64,000 bases of DNA. It comes from JAJVID01 sp035714085 (GTDB lineage: Bacteria > Acidobacteriota > Blastocatellia > RBC074). Below the pieces are notes generated by a model. That model was not told where the DNA came from. It made no database searches and worked only from the letters and a program-made list of their open reading frames with translations. Position 1 is the stretch's first letter; each line of letters opens with the position of its first letter. Positions 33,226 to 43,200 of this stretch are shown in pieces. The stretch is taken from NCBI GenBank assembly GCA_035714085.1, contig DASTMP010000358.1:3575-67574 (forward strand). The letters are read 5' to 3'. The position numbers and the translations under genes are program-made.

Positions 33226-35091
33226 ATGCGACCTAAGGCAATCTCCAAAACATCGCTCATCGCGCTCTGGATCGCAATCCTGGTCTGGCTGGGAGCCGAT
33301 TCGCTGCAAGCGCAGAAACAGGCGCCTGGGAAAAATAAGTTCCCGGGTGAACACACGGACGAGAAGCTCAATCCCGCGCGCCCCGACAAACAGGTCAGCG
33401 AGCTCACGAGCAGCGTCGCCGAGAAATTGCCGCGCGCCGGCGCGGGTGAGCAAAGGCTCGCCATTCAGAACCTGATTGACGAACACCTTTTCGGCGCAAT
33501 GGCGAAAGACGGCGTTCCGCATGCGCCGCTCGCGAGCGATTACGAATTTTGCCGGCGCGTTTACCTCGATTTAACCGGGCGCATCCCGACGACTGATCGA
33601 CTCAAGGCGTTCGTGGGCGACACTGATCCGAACAAGCGCGACAAGCTGATTGATGAGCTGATTGACAGCCAGGCCTGGGTTGATCACTGGAGTTACTGGT
33701 ACGGCGACTTGGTGCGCAATTGCGGCAACCGCATCGGCAATCCCACGCTGAAACATTTCGACGCATGGATCAGGCAGTCGTTCAAAGAGGACAAACCCTA
33801 CGACCGGTTCGTGACCGAGATGCTGACGGTTTCCGCGCCCAACACCAACTGGATGCCGGACGCCGCGGCGTCGGGCTTCCTGACTCGCTGGCATGTCACC
33901 GGCGCGACGATGTACGACGACAACTACGAAGACACGGCCGACGAGATCATCGTCAATTCGGCGCGGATCTTTCTCGGCGTCAACTATCAGTGCATCTCGT
34001 GTCACGGCGGCAAGGGCTTTCTCGAAAAGGTCAGCCTGGATCTGACCTCGAAGAAGCGTAGAGATTTTTGGGCCATGGCCGCCTTCTTCGGCAAGACGCG
34101 CATCCGGGTGGTCACGTACCAGGACCGCTACACAGTTACCGAGGATGGAACCGGTTACGATACGAAGGGGTGGAGCCAGGTCCGGCTTCAGCGTGAAGGC
34201 GGCGAGGTTCAGCCGACCTTCATATTGACTGGCGAAAAAGCCGACCTTCGCAAATCGCTCCGCCCGCAGTTCGCGCGCATGCTGACGACGCATCCGCAGT
34301 TCGCGCGCGCCACGGTCAATCTGATCTGGAAGCAGTTCTTCGGCCTTGGCATCGTTGATCCGATTGATTCGTTTGACCTGGCGCGGCAAGACCCGAAGAC
34401 CACGCTGCCCGCGCCCTGGACCTGCCAGCCGACGAACACCGATCTGCTCGATGCGTTGGCGCAGGATTTCGCGGCGCATCGCTTCAGCCTGAAGCGCCTG
34501 ATGCGCACGATCGCGCGGTCGAGCGCCTATCAACTCTCATCGCGTTTTGACGGCGAATGGAAGGAGAGCTACACGCCCTACTTCGCGCGCCACTACGTCC
34601 GGCAATTGACGGCTGAGCAGCTTCACGACGCGATCAGCCAAGCCACACAGGTCTTCGGCAATTACAACCGCAGAGATTATGTGTACGACGTCCCGATCGC
34701 TCCGGCGCGTTTCTGGACTGAGGCCGCATCGCCCGAAGACATCAACAACGGCGAGGCTAAAAATTTCCTGCGCACATTCGGGCAGGCCAACCGCGAGCAG
34801 TTCGATCGCCAATCAGTAGGCTCGATCCTGCAGGCGATGACGCTTATGAACAGCCCATTTGTGACTAAACGAGTGATGGCCGCCAACGGCAGTATGGTTG
34901 ATCAACTGGTGAAGTCGGCGAAGACGAGCGCCGAGATTGTTGATGATCTGTATCTGGCGACGCTGTCGCGCTATCCGCTGCCGGCGGAGAGACAACTGGC
35001 GTTGTCGTGGATCGAGCAGGATCGCCGGCAGGGGGCGGAGGATTTGCACTGGAGCCTGCTCAATAAGCTCGATTTTGTGTTCAACTACTGA
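33226..35091 (+). CDS. DUF1549/DUF1553 exported protein with heme c motif
   Basis: The 621-residue protein has a signal peptide and the DUF1549 core (RRVYLDLTGRIPTTDRLKAF). It continues with a CISCH heme c motif (Cys256, Cys259, His260) in the middle and the DUF1553 part (ARATVNLIWKQFFGLGIVDP, then QLTAEQLHDAISQATQVFG). These domains are best known from Planctomycetes and Verrucomicrobia, where they accompany DUF1501 proteins and polysaccharide or sulfated-glycan loci; their biochemistry is not settled. The DUF1501 gene follows after 29 bases, so the pair very probably acts together. The single heme suggests an electron-transfer step. Confidence 0.9.
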   Translation: MRPKAISKTSLIALWIAILVWLGADSLQAQKQAPGKNKFPGEHTDEKLNPARPDKQVSELTSSVAEKLPRAGAGEQRLAIQNLIDEHLFGAMAKDGVPHAPLASDYEFCRRVYLDLTGRIPTTDRLKAFVGDTDPNKRDKLIDELIDSQAWVDHWSYWYGDLVRNCGNRIGNPTLKHFDAWIRQSFKEDKPYDRFVTEMLTVSAPNTNWMPDAAASGFLTRWHVTGATMYDDNYEDTADEIIVNSARIFLGVNYQCISCHGGKGFLEKVSLDLTSKKRRDFWAMAAFFGKTRIRVVTYQDRYTVTEDGTGYDTKGWSQVRLQREGGEVQPTFILTGEKADLRKSLRPQFARMLTTHPQFARATVNLIWKQFFGLGIVDPIDSFDLARQDPKTTLPAPWTCQPTNTDLLDALAQDFAAHRFSLKRLMRTIARSSAYQLSSRFDGEWKESYTPYFARHYVRQLTAEQLHDAISQATQVFGNYNRRDYVYDVPIAPARFWTEAASPEDINNGEAKNFLRTFGQANREQFDRQSVGSILQAMTLMNSPFVTKRVMAANGSMVDQLVKSAKTSAEIVDDLYLATLSRYPLPAERQLALSWIEQDRRQGAEDLHWSLLNKLDFVFNY

Positions 35092-35120
35092 AAAACGACA
35101 GACCCGAGGTCCAAAAAGCT

Positions 35121-36512
35121 ATGCAAAAACAAAATATCCCGGCTCTTACGCGGCGCGAACTATTGCGCGTTGGCGGCGTCAGTCTGATCGGCGGTTATCT
35201 CAACGCTTTTCGTCCGTTCAACGTCCGCGCTCAGGAGAAAGTCAGACCGATGGGCACAGCGCGCCAGGTCTTGTTCATCAACATCGAAGGCGGCATGAGC
35301 CAGATAGACACCCTCGACGCCAAAGAGGGCCCATGGACGCCGAACTATTTCGACATCCGCAGCTATGCGAATGACCTGAAGCTGCCCGTCGGGCTGTTCA
35401 AGCATCTGCCCGGTGTGCTCGACCGTGTCTCCATCGTGCGCAGCTTGACCGCCTGGGACGCAGTGCATGGCCGCGCGCAGTATTACATCCAGACCGGCCA
35501 TCCGCTGAACCTGGCGCTGGCTAAAGAAGTCCCGGCGATCGGAGCAGTCGTCTGTCACGAGTTGGCGGGAGAGCGCAAGCCCACTGATTCGCTGCCCGCT
35601 TTCATCGCCATGAATATGGCGGGCAATCAGGCCGGGCTGATCAATCAGGGGTTCCTTTCGGCGGGGATCGGCCCGCTGAGTTTATCGGTCAACGACGGCC
35701 CGCCGAACTTTGCGCCACAGAAGGGAATGGAAGAGACGTTAAAACGCCGGTGGGAGAGATTGCAGCAGCTAGACGGCGCGCTGCGCAGCGGCAATGCCCA
35801 CCCCGACCGCAGCTTCAGCGACTACAATGAATATTATCGCGGCGCCTGGGCGATTATGAACGACCCGCGCGTGCCTGAAGTAATGGCCATTACAGATGAT
35901 GACAAGAAGCGATACGGCGCCAGCTCCATCGGCGTCTCTCTGATCCTGGCGCGCAATCTGTTTCGAGCCGACGCCGGGACGCGCTTCATCTTGGCCAGTC
36001 ACGGAGGTTGGGATCATCACGGCAATATCTACAAAGAAGGAACGCGCAACCATCCGGTGTTGATCCGTGAACTCGACGTCGCGTTCAGCAATTTGATCAA
36101 AGACCTCGACAGCATTCCGTCGAAACACAGTCCAGGCAAGACGCTTCTCGATGAAACGCTGGTTATTGCAATGAGCGAGTTCGGCCGCACGACGGGGCCG
36201 ATCAGCGAGACGCGCAAGGGCCGCGAACATTACATGCATGTCCATTCGGGCATGCTGGCGGGTGGCGGCGTCAGGCGCGGCGCGGTCATCGGCAAGACCG
36301 ACGAGGCCGGCGGGAAGATCATTGATTTCGGATGGTCCGCGGGGCGCTCGATCTATATGGAGGACATCGCCTGCACGATCTATTCGGCGATGGGCATTGA
36401 CTGGTCAAAGACGATTCAAAACACGCCTTCAGGAAGGGCGTTCCATTACGTCGAACCGGCTTCGGGCACGAAGTACGTCGGCTTCAAACCGATTCAGGAA
36501 TTTTTCGCCTGA
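35121..36512 (+). CDS. DUF1501 protein (alkaline-phosphatase/sulfatase fold), Tat-exported
   Basis: The N-terminus has a twin-arginine signal (LTRRELLRVGG). The 463-residue protein is of the DUF1501 family, structurally allied to sulfatases and alkaline phosphatases: FINIEGGMSQIDTLDAK near residue 50, a SHGGWDHHGN segment near 295 and a MSEFGRTTGP segment in the last third, with Asp and His residues suited to metal binding. It is typically paired with DUF1549 proteins, as here. The specific hydrolytic activity, if any, is unknown. Codon use and GC look like the neighbours, so no recent transfer is evident. Confidence 0.92.
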   Translation: MQKQNIPALTRRELLRVGGVSLIGGYLNAFRPFNVRAQEKVRPMGTARQVLFINIEGGMSQIDTLDAKEGPWTPNYFDIRSYANDLKLPVGLFKHLPGVLDRVSIVRSLTAWDAVHGRAQYYIQTGHPLNLALAKEVPAIGAVVCHELAGERKPTDSLPAFIAMNMAGNQAGLINQGFLSAGIGPLSLSVNDGPPNFAPQKGMEETLKRRWERLQQLDGALRSGNAHPDRSFSDYNEYYRGAWAIMNDPRVPEVMAITDDDKKRYGASSIGVSLILARNLFRADAGTRFILASHGGWDHHGNIYKEGTRNHPVLIRELDVAFSNLIKDLDSIPSKHSPGKTLLDETLVIAMSEFGRTTGPISETRKGREHYMHVHSGMLAGGGVRRGAVIGKTDEAGGKIIDFGWSAGRSIYMEDIACTIYSAMGIDWSKTIQNTPSGRAFHYVEPASGTKYVGFKPIQEFFA

Positions 36513-36537
36513 CACCTGACAACTTTTTTCGGCGACT

Positions 36538-36786
36538 ATGAGATCTGAGACGGCTGGCAAGAGCCTGGTCGGCGCCCCCGGCGCGTGGAACGTCGAGCTA
36601 TCGCTGGCGAAGAACTTCAAGATCACGGAGAAGAAGACGCTCCAGTTCCGGGCCGATATGTTCAATGCGTTGAACCACGTCAACCTGTGAGCGCCGAACA
36701 GCTCCATCAACAGCTCGCAGTTCGGCCAGATCAGCAGCGCGCGCGGCATGCGGTCGATGCAAATGGGACTGAGATTCCAGTTCTAA
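36538..36786 (+). pseudogene. C-terminal remnant of an Oar-type TonB-dependent receptor
   Basis: The frame from 36538 reads as the last strands of a receptor barrel: GAWNVELSLAKNFKITEKKT, then LQFRADMFNALNHVNL. A TGA stop at 36688-36690 interrupts it, after which the same frame goes on with SSINSSQFGQISSARGM and MGLRFQF and a final TAA. Compare the C-terminal segments of the intact receptors (HKLQFRIEAFDVLNHPNL, and the terminal ALKYIF). All upstream parts are lost, so this is a decayed gene end, not a gene. Confidence 0.85.
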
Positions 36787-36946
36787 CAGGGCTGCAATCG
36801 CCCCCGAGCTGTCCAGAGATAAATTCGGTAGTGGGCCGGAGACTACCGGCCCGCTACCGAGAGTTTGATGCTAAGTACCGGATGGAAATCATGAAAATTA
36901 CATTGACCTCGAAGGAGCGACTCAACACTTTACAGGAGCAGATGCT

Positions 36947-39154
36947 GTGACACCGCACAAGACAGATTCGATCACACGCCGGGAGTTCCTGGCTGTTTCC
37001 GCCGCCTCTGTAATCGTCGCTTCGGCAGGCGAACTGCAGGCGCAGGAAAATGGAAAGCCGTGGTACGCGGTAATGCGCCGCTGTGGCCAGATCAACTTCA
37101 ACGAGCGCGATCCACTCACGATGGACGTAAACGCCTGGGCCGATTACTGGGCCTCGCTCAAAGTTGACGCCTTGCTTCTGAACGGCGGCGGCATCGTGGC
37201 CTTTTATCCCACCCAGACGCCATATCACCACCGAAGCGAGTTCCTCGGCTCACGCGATCTGTTCGGCGAAATGACAGCCGCGTCTAAGAAGCGCGGCCTG
37301 CGCGTGGTGGCGCGGATGGACTGCAACTACGCCTATGAAGAGGCGCTCAAGGCGCGCCCCGAATGGTTCGAGCGCAACCGCGACGGCTCGCCACGCAAAC
37401 ACAATGAGTCCACCTGGCTCTACAAGACCTGCATGTTCTCACCCTACTTCACTGAGCAGATGCCCGCAATCTACCGCGAGATCAACGGGCGTTACCCGGT
37501 GGACGGCTTCTTCACCAACGGCTGGCCGAGCACGGGCGCGCTGACAGTTTGTTACTGCGAGAGCTGCCAGAAAGTTTATCGGGAGAAAGTGGGAGGGACG
37601 CCGCCCGGACAGACCGACGCGACGAGCCAGCTTTACCGCAAATACTACGACGTATACATGGATCGCGTGCTTGAAGTCTGGAGGCTGTGGGACCGGGTCG
37701 CCAAAGAGAAGAAGGCCGATTCGGTTTACGTCGGCAACCTGGGCGGCGGCATTCGCACGGTGAAGGACGTCAAGCGGCTGGGCGAAGTCGCCGGTTGGTT
37801 CAACGCCGATCATCAGGGGCGCTCCGGCGATACGGTGATCTGGGACTGCGCCCAGCAAGGCCGCGTCGCGCAATCGGTGATGAAGGGCGGCGCCATCACT
37901 AACGTCACCGGCTCCTACAGCAACAGCCGCCCGACCTGGCGCCACGTCACGAAGTCGCCCGCCGAAGCGACACTGTGGATGGCGCAAACGACAGCCAGCG
38001 GTATGGCGCCGTGGTTCCACTGGCTCGGCGGCGCGCCCGAAGACAACCGCTGGCGCGAGGTCGGGCATTCATTCTTCAATTGGCTGGCGGCCAACGAGCC
38101 ACATTTCCGCAACCGGCGATCGGTGGCCGACCTCGGAGTGCTCTACCCGCAAAGCTCCATTGCGTTCTACAAGTCCGGCGAAAGGTCAGGGGGGGCGCGG
38201 GGAGGCGATCAGTTTCAGACGAGCGATTACCTGCAAGGGCTTTACTACGCGCTGCTCGAAGGCCGCTTCCTATTTGACTTCGTGCACCAGGAAGACCTCA
38301 CGCCGGAGACGCTGAAGAAATATCGCGCGCTGCTGCTCCCCAATGCGGCTTATCTCAGCGACGGTCAGTGCGAGCAGATCAGGCGGTACGCGGCGTCAGG
38401 CGGTTCCGTGTGGGCGACGTTCGAGACTTCGCGTTACAACGAATGGGGCGACCCACGGCGCGACTTCGCTTTGGCCGACCTCTTCGGGGCGAACGTCGCC
38501 GGTCAAACAATCGGCCCCTTCGGCAATAGCTACATGCGGATTGAGCATCGTCATGCGATTCTCAAGGATTTTGAGGGGACGGCGCTGTTGCCGGGGGCCG
38601 AGAACCGCGTGACGATTCGGGCATTAGAGCCGGGGCCGCCGGTGTTGAGTGTCGTGCCCTACTATCCGGCCTTCCCGCCGGAGATGGTCTACCCGCGCGC
38701 TCCGCGCACGGATGAGCCTGCGGCCGTCCTGCGACAGCAAGGGAATTCTCGCGTGGCATTTTTCTCCGGCGACATTGATCGCACCTTCTGGCGTTCGGGG
38801 AATACCGACCTCAGCCAGTTAATCCAAAACTCAGTCCGCTGGGTGTTGGGCGCCGAGCGACAACCAGTATCAATCACTGGCGAGGGCATGGCCGAGGTCT
38901 TCGCCTGGGAGACCGAGCCGGGTTACGCGCTGCACATCGTCAACTATAACAACCCGAACATGACCCGTGGGTTCGTCCGGCGATTCTATGCCATTGGCCC
39001 GCAGCAGGTTGAATTTGACGTCTCCGCAGGAAAGAAGGTCGGCAGTGTGCAAGCGCTGCGCGCAGGGCGCAGCCTGCCATTCAAGCAGAGTGACCGAACC
39101 GTGCAGTTTGAAATTCCTTCAGTCATGGACTACGAAGTGATCGCCTTGACCTGA
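36947..39154 (+). CDS. Tat-exported TIM-barrel glycosidase-like protein with beta-galactosidase trimerisation-like domain
   Basis: GTG 36947 follows AGGAG by 8 bases and opens a Tat signal (ITRREFLAVSAASVI). The 735-residue protein has an N-terminal TIM-barrel region of the kind called hypothetical glycosyl hydrolase 6 or GH42-like (DVNAWADYWASLKVDALLLN, VDGFFTNGWPSTGAL) and a C-terminal part like the GH42 trimerisation domain (DYLQGLYYALLEGRFLFDFV, LKKYRALLLPNAAYLSDGQC). A CYCESC motif (Cys202, Cys204, Cys207) resembles metal-binding cysteines of GH42 enzymes and is shared with the protein at 43926. The substrate is unknown; the locus suggests a plant- or microbe-derived glycan. Confidence 0.8.
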   Translation: MTPHKTDSITRREFLAVSAASVIVASAGELQAQENGKPWYAVMRRCGQINFNERDPLTMDVNAWADYWASLKVDALLLNGGGIVAFYPTQTPYHHRSEFLGSRDLFGEMTAASKKRGLRVVARMDCNYAYEEALKARPEWFERNRDGSPRKHNESTWLYKTCMFSPYFTEQMPAIYREINGRYPVDGFFTNGWPSTGALTVCYCESCQKVYREKVGGTPPGQTDATSQLYRKYYDVYMDRVLEVWRLWDRVAKEKKADSVYVGNLGGGIRTVKDVKRLGEVAGWFNADHQGRSGDTVIWDCAQQGRVAQSVMKGGAITNVTGSYSNSRPTWRHVTKSPAEATLWMAQTTASGMAPWFHWLGGAPEDNRWREVGHSFFNWLAANEPHFRNRRSVADLGVLYPQSSIAFYKSGERSGGARGGDQFQTSDYLQGLYYALLEGRFLFDFVHQEDLTPETLKKYRALLLPNAAYLSDGQCEQIRRYAASGGSVWATFETSRYNEWGDPRRDFALADLFGANVAGQTIGPFGNSYMRIEHRHAILKDFEGTALLPGAENRVTIRALEPGPPVLSVVPYYPAFPPEMVYPRAPRTDEPAAVLRQQGNSRVAFFSGDIDRTFWRSGNTDLSQLIQNSVRWVLGAERQPVSITGEGMAEVFAWETEPGYALHIVNYNNPNMTRGFVRRFYAIGPQQVEFDVSAGKKVGSVQALRAGRSLPFKQSDRTVQFEIPSVMDYEVIALT

Positions 39155-39175
39155 TGCTAAGTTGATGAGGGATAC

Positions 39176-40222
39176 ATGAGAAAATCACTTTTATCCGACA
39201 GGATGAGTTGGTTATGTCTGCTGACAGCCGCGATGCTTTGCCAATCGCAGCTCGGCCTCGGGCAAGGGAAGAAGAGTGGCGGCCCGGAAAATAACCTGCC
39301 GCCCAACATCACTCAGTTGACCGGATTCGGCGAGCGGGCCGCGTGGTCTCCCGACGGCAAGCGCATCGCGTTTATAAGCAAAAGCTTCGGCGACGCGTTC
39401 GAGATTGATCTTGAGACCAGGATGATCCGGCTGCTGACCGGGCATTTCCTTCACAAAGGATTCCTGCGCGTGCAATATTTGCCCAACGGCGACTTCTTCC
39501 TGATCGGCGCACGGACGTTCGAGGACATCGGCGTTACTCGCTCGCGCGACCAGGAAATGTGGGTGCTGAAGGCGGACGCCAAAGAGCCGCCCGCACCGCT
39601 CAATCACAAAATCTCGGAAGGTGTGGCCATCTCGCGCAAGCAGATGAAGATCGCCTGGTCCAACACGCGCGGCCAATACCCCGATCAATTGCCGCAGGGC
39701 GAGTCGGTCATCTATACCGCCGACATCGTCTACAAGAATGGCGCGCCCATGCTGGAGAACAAGCAGGAGATCATTCGCGCCAAAGCCCCGGAATGCACGC
39801 TCGAAGCTCAGGACTTCCGTAATAACGACACGGAATTGGTCTACGTCTGTTACCGCTCTCCATACGCCGATGTGATGGGCGTGGATCTCGCTACAAAAAA
39901 AGTGACGGTGTATCGCAAGATTCCCGACGAGTATAACGAGGTCGAGGGCATCTTTCCGGACGGGAAGCACACTCTCGTCGAGTCGAGTCGCGAGCAGGGC
40001 GGGCCGGTGCGGCAGAACTCGAGATACATAGACATCTGGAAGCTGAAATTGGAGCCGAATAGCGCGGACTACGTCCGCATGACACATTGGGGAGACTACG
40101 AAGCCTACAAGGCGTCAAACCCTGTAGTCAGTCCCGACGGCAAATGGTTCGCCTTCCAGTCGGCCCGCAATAACGAGCCGGCAGGAGTCGGCCACGGAAT
40201 CTTTCTTTATAAGCTCAAGTAA
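39176..40222 (+). CDS. Exported TolB/WD40-like beta-propeller protein
   Basis: The 348-residue protein has a signal peptide (MLCQSQLGLGQ) and PD40-type repeats with AAWSPDGKRIAF at the start and NPVVSPDGKWFAFQSAR at the end. Such propellers often bind other proteins or oligosaccharides; similar exported copies accompany acidobacterial glycan genes. It lies between the two large glycosidase-like genes with gaps of 21 and 16 bases, so it is in the same operon. No catalytic residues are evident. A binding or lyase role (oligogalacturonate lyase has a related propeller) is possible but not shown. Confidence 0.82.
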   Translation: MRKSLLSDRMSWLCLLTAAMLCQSQLGLGQGKKSGGPENNLPPNITQLTGFGERAAWSPDGKRIAFISKSFGDAFEIDLETRMIRLLTGHFLHKGFLRVQYLPNGDFFLIGARTFEDIGVTRSRDQEMWVLKADAKEPPAPLNHKISEGVAISRKQMKIAWSNTRGQYPDQLPQGESVIYTADIVYKNGAPMLENKQEIIRAKAPECTLEAQDFRNNDTELVYVCYRSPYADVMGVDLATKKVTVYRKIPDEYNEVEGIFPDGKHTLVESSREQGGPVRQNSRYIDIWKLKLEPNSADYVRMTHWGDYEAYKASNPVVSPDGKWFAFQSARNNEPAGVGHGIFLYKLK

Positions 40223-40238
40223 CTATGAAGAGGACGAC

Positions 40239-43200
40239 ATGAAACTGGCTTATATTTCAAAGGCGGCGCCCGCCCTCTCCGTGATGGTCATTCTAGCGCT
40301 CGCGGCCGCGCCGTGGAGCGGTCAAAGCGCATCGTCAAAAGTGAGGATCTCCATCGTTTCCGACGATGTCCCAGGCCTCGCCGCCAGGCACGGGCTAAAT
40401 AAACTCGCCGCCGCCCTGAAAGCCAGAGGCGTCGCCGTTGAGCAGGCCAACAGCTTGGAGACGGTTCGTGGAGAAACGCTGATTGTGGCGGGTCGAGCCG
40501 ATGCTTCAGGCGCCGCGGCGGTCTTGAGCAAATCTTTGGGCGTTGCGCCGCCGGAAGGCGCCGAGTCGCTGCTGATCCGCCGGACCAAGTGGAATGGGAA
40601 GGCAACATTGCTTGTGAGCGGGGCCGACGATCGTGGTTTGATGTATGCGCTACTGGATGTGGCTGACCGTGTCGGTTGGGCTGCAGATCCGAATAACCCG
40701 CTTGGCGAAGTCCGGGATGCGGCGGAGAAGCCTTACGTGGCCGAGCGCGGCGTTTCCATCTACACCATGCAGCAGGCCGATTTCGAGAGACGCTTCTTCA
40801 ATGAAGAGTACTGGACCAGGTACTTTGACATGCTGGCCCGCGATCGGTTCAACACCTTCATCTTGATCTTCGGATACGAGAATGCGGGCTACTTCGCCCC
40901 GGCCTATCCTTACTTTTTAGATGTCGAAGGCTTTCCCGATGTCCGCGTCGTGGGGCTGACGAAAGAACAGCAGCAGCGCAATCTCAAGATGCTCAACCGG
41001 CTGATCGAGATGGCGCGCGAGCGGGGGCTGGATTTCACCGCCGGTCTTTGGGATCACATCTATCGAGGGGGTGTGCAATCGGGCGGCGTCGAAGATGCGG
41101 AGCCAGGGAAGCCCAGGCCAGGGATCGTGACCGGGTTGACGGAAAAGGACCTGATGACTTATCACAAAGCGGCGTTGGCGAAGTTCCTCAAGCTGGTACC
41201 CAACCTGCATGCCGTCCAGTTTCGCATGCACAGCGAGTCGGGCCTCAAAAAGGAAGAGATGCCCGCGTTCTGGAAGGGTATCTATCAGGTCATGAAAGAT
41301 TATGGCCCGAACGTTTTGTTCGACGCGCGGATCAAAGATTTTCCCGACTCGTTGATTGATATGGCCCTCGAGATGGGCGTCAAGATCAGGCTCAACACTA
41401 AGTACTGGGCTGAACAGGTGGGTTTGCCGTTCCACCCCACACACATCAACAAGCAGAATCAACATGACCGGCGTCATGGTTATGCCGACCTGCTGCGTTA
41501 CCCGCAGAGGTACGGTATGCAATGGCAACTCTGGACCGGGGGCACTACACGAGTCTTGCTTTGGGGCGACCCGGAGTATGCGCGGCGGTTTGCCGAGAGC
41601 ACTCACATCTATGACGGCAGCGGCTTCGAGGTGAACGAGATGCTGGCCACGAAAATGGCTTCGCATCCGCATGAGATGAAACCGTTCGATTTGCTACGGC
41701 CGCAGTACCGCTATTACGACTGGGAGTTTGAGCGGTACTGGCATTTCTTCCAGGTCTTTGGTCGCCTGGGATATAACCCCGATACCCCGCCGGAGGTCTG
41801 GGGTAAAGAGTTTGAGCGACGCTTCGGCAAAGAGGCGGCGCCGTTTGTGGAGCAAGCCTTGCACCGCGCCAGTTGGGTATTGCCAATGGCTCAGGCTTAC
41901 AACTTTCCGTACAACCGCTTCCCGACGACCAGAGGCTGGGTAGAAAAACAACGCCGCGAAGACTTGCCTGCCTATGCCAAAGCCGAGCCTAGCGACACCG
42001 AGCAGTTCCTGAGCATGGAAGAAGCAGCGCGGAATCTTCTGGAAGGGAAAGACTCGGCAAAGCGTCATCCGCTCAGAACCAGTCAATGGTTCGCGCAGGC
42101 GTCGGCGGACGTCCTGAGATTGGTGGGGGAGGCGGAGAGTCGTGTAGGCCAAAATCGCAACAAGGAGTTCAATTCGACGATGGTCGATTTGAAAATCCTG
42201 GCCAACCTGGCCTTGTATCATTCACGCAGAATTCACGCCGGGCTCAGTTATGCCCTGTTCAAGCAGTCGCAGGACGCGACTGCCCTCGATGACGCCATCG
42301 CGCGCGAGGGACTGGCGATTCAAGCCTGGGAGAAGCTCGTCGAGGCGGCTGGGGATGTCTATAGCGACGATCTGATGATGGGACTACCCAGTTCGGGCCT
42401 CTCCGGTCATTGGAGGGATGAGTTGGTCGAATTGAAGAAGGGCTTGAAAGCGCTGCAACAGGAGAGGGAGAGTATCCCCCCGGCCGCCACGCGGAACAAC
42501 GCCTCGGTTGCCCGCTTTTTGACACGCAAACCTGCGCCTGGTGATGACGGCGAACCGCCGACGCTGACGAGCCGGCCTGTGACTAGCGCCCCGGCGGAAA
42601 AGCCTTTGACCGTCACCGCTGAGGCGCGAGATCAATCCGGGATCAAGTCCGTCCGCCTGCGTTACCGTAGCGTCAACCAGTATCAGGATTACCGGACTCT
42701 GGAGATGACGCCAACGGGGACGAGAGACCAGTACCAAGCGGTCATTCCCGCCGAGCAAGTCCTCCCACAGTGGGACTTGATGTACTTCATCGAAGCGATT
42801 GACAACCAGGGTAATGGGACAATCTATCCAGACTTGGAGAAGGAAACGCCTTACGTCGTCGTCAAGTTACAACGAAGTGGCTCACAGAGCCGACAGTCCG
42901 GATCGGAAGTGGAAAGAACATCAACAGCGACGGAAACGCAGGTCGCAGACCAGGCGGTCAGACGCGCCGCTTTCCTGAAGCTGATTGACCGTCCTCGCGC
43001 GCCGCTTTCGCCGGAGGCGCAAGAATTGGGCGACACTGACGGCCTGACGCAAACGCATTTCACCTTTGCTGCGGATGCGGAGCAACGCGTGCCGGGAATC
43101 CTTGTGAAGCAGCCCAAATCCGTGGGCCGGCGTCCGGTGGTTATTGCGCTGCACGGCACGGGCGGCAATAAAGAGGGTCAACTGGCGCTCTTGAAGGAAC

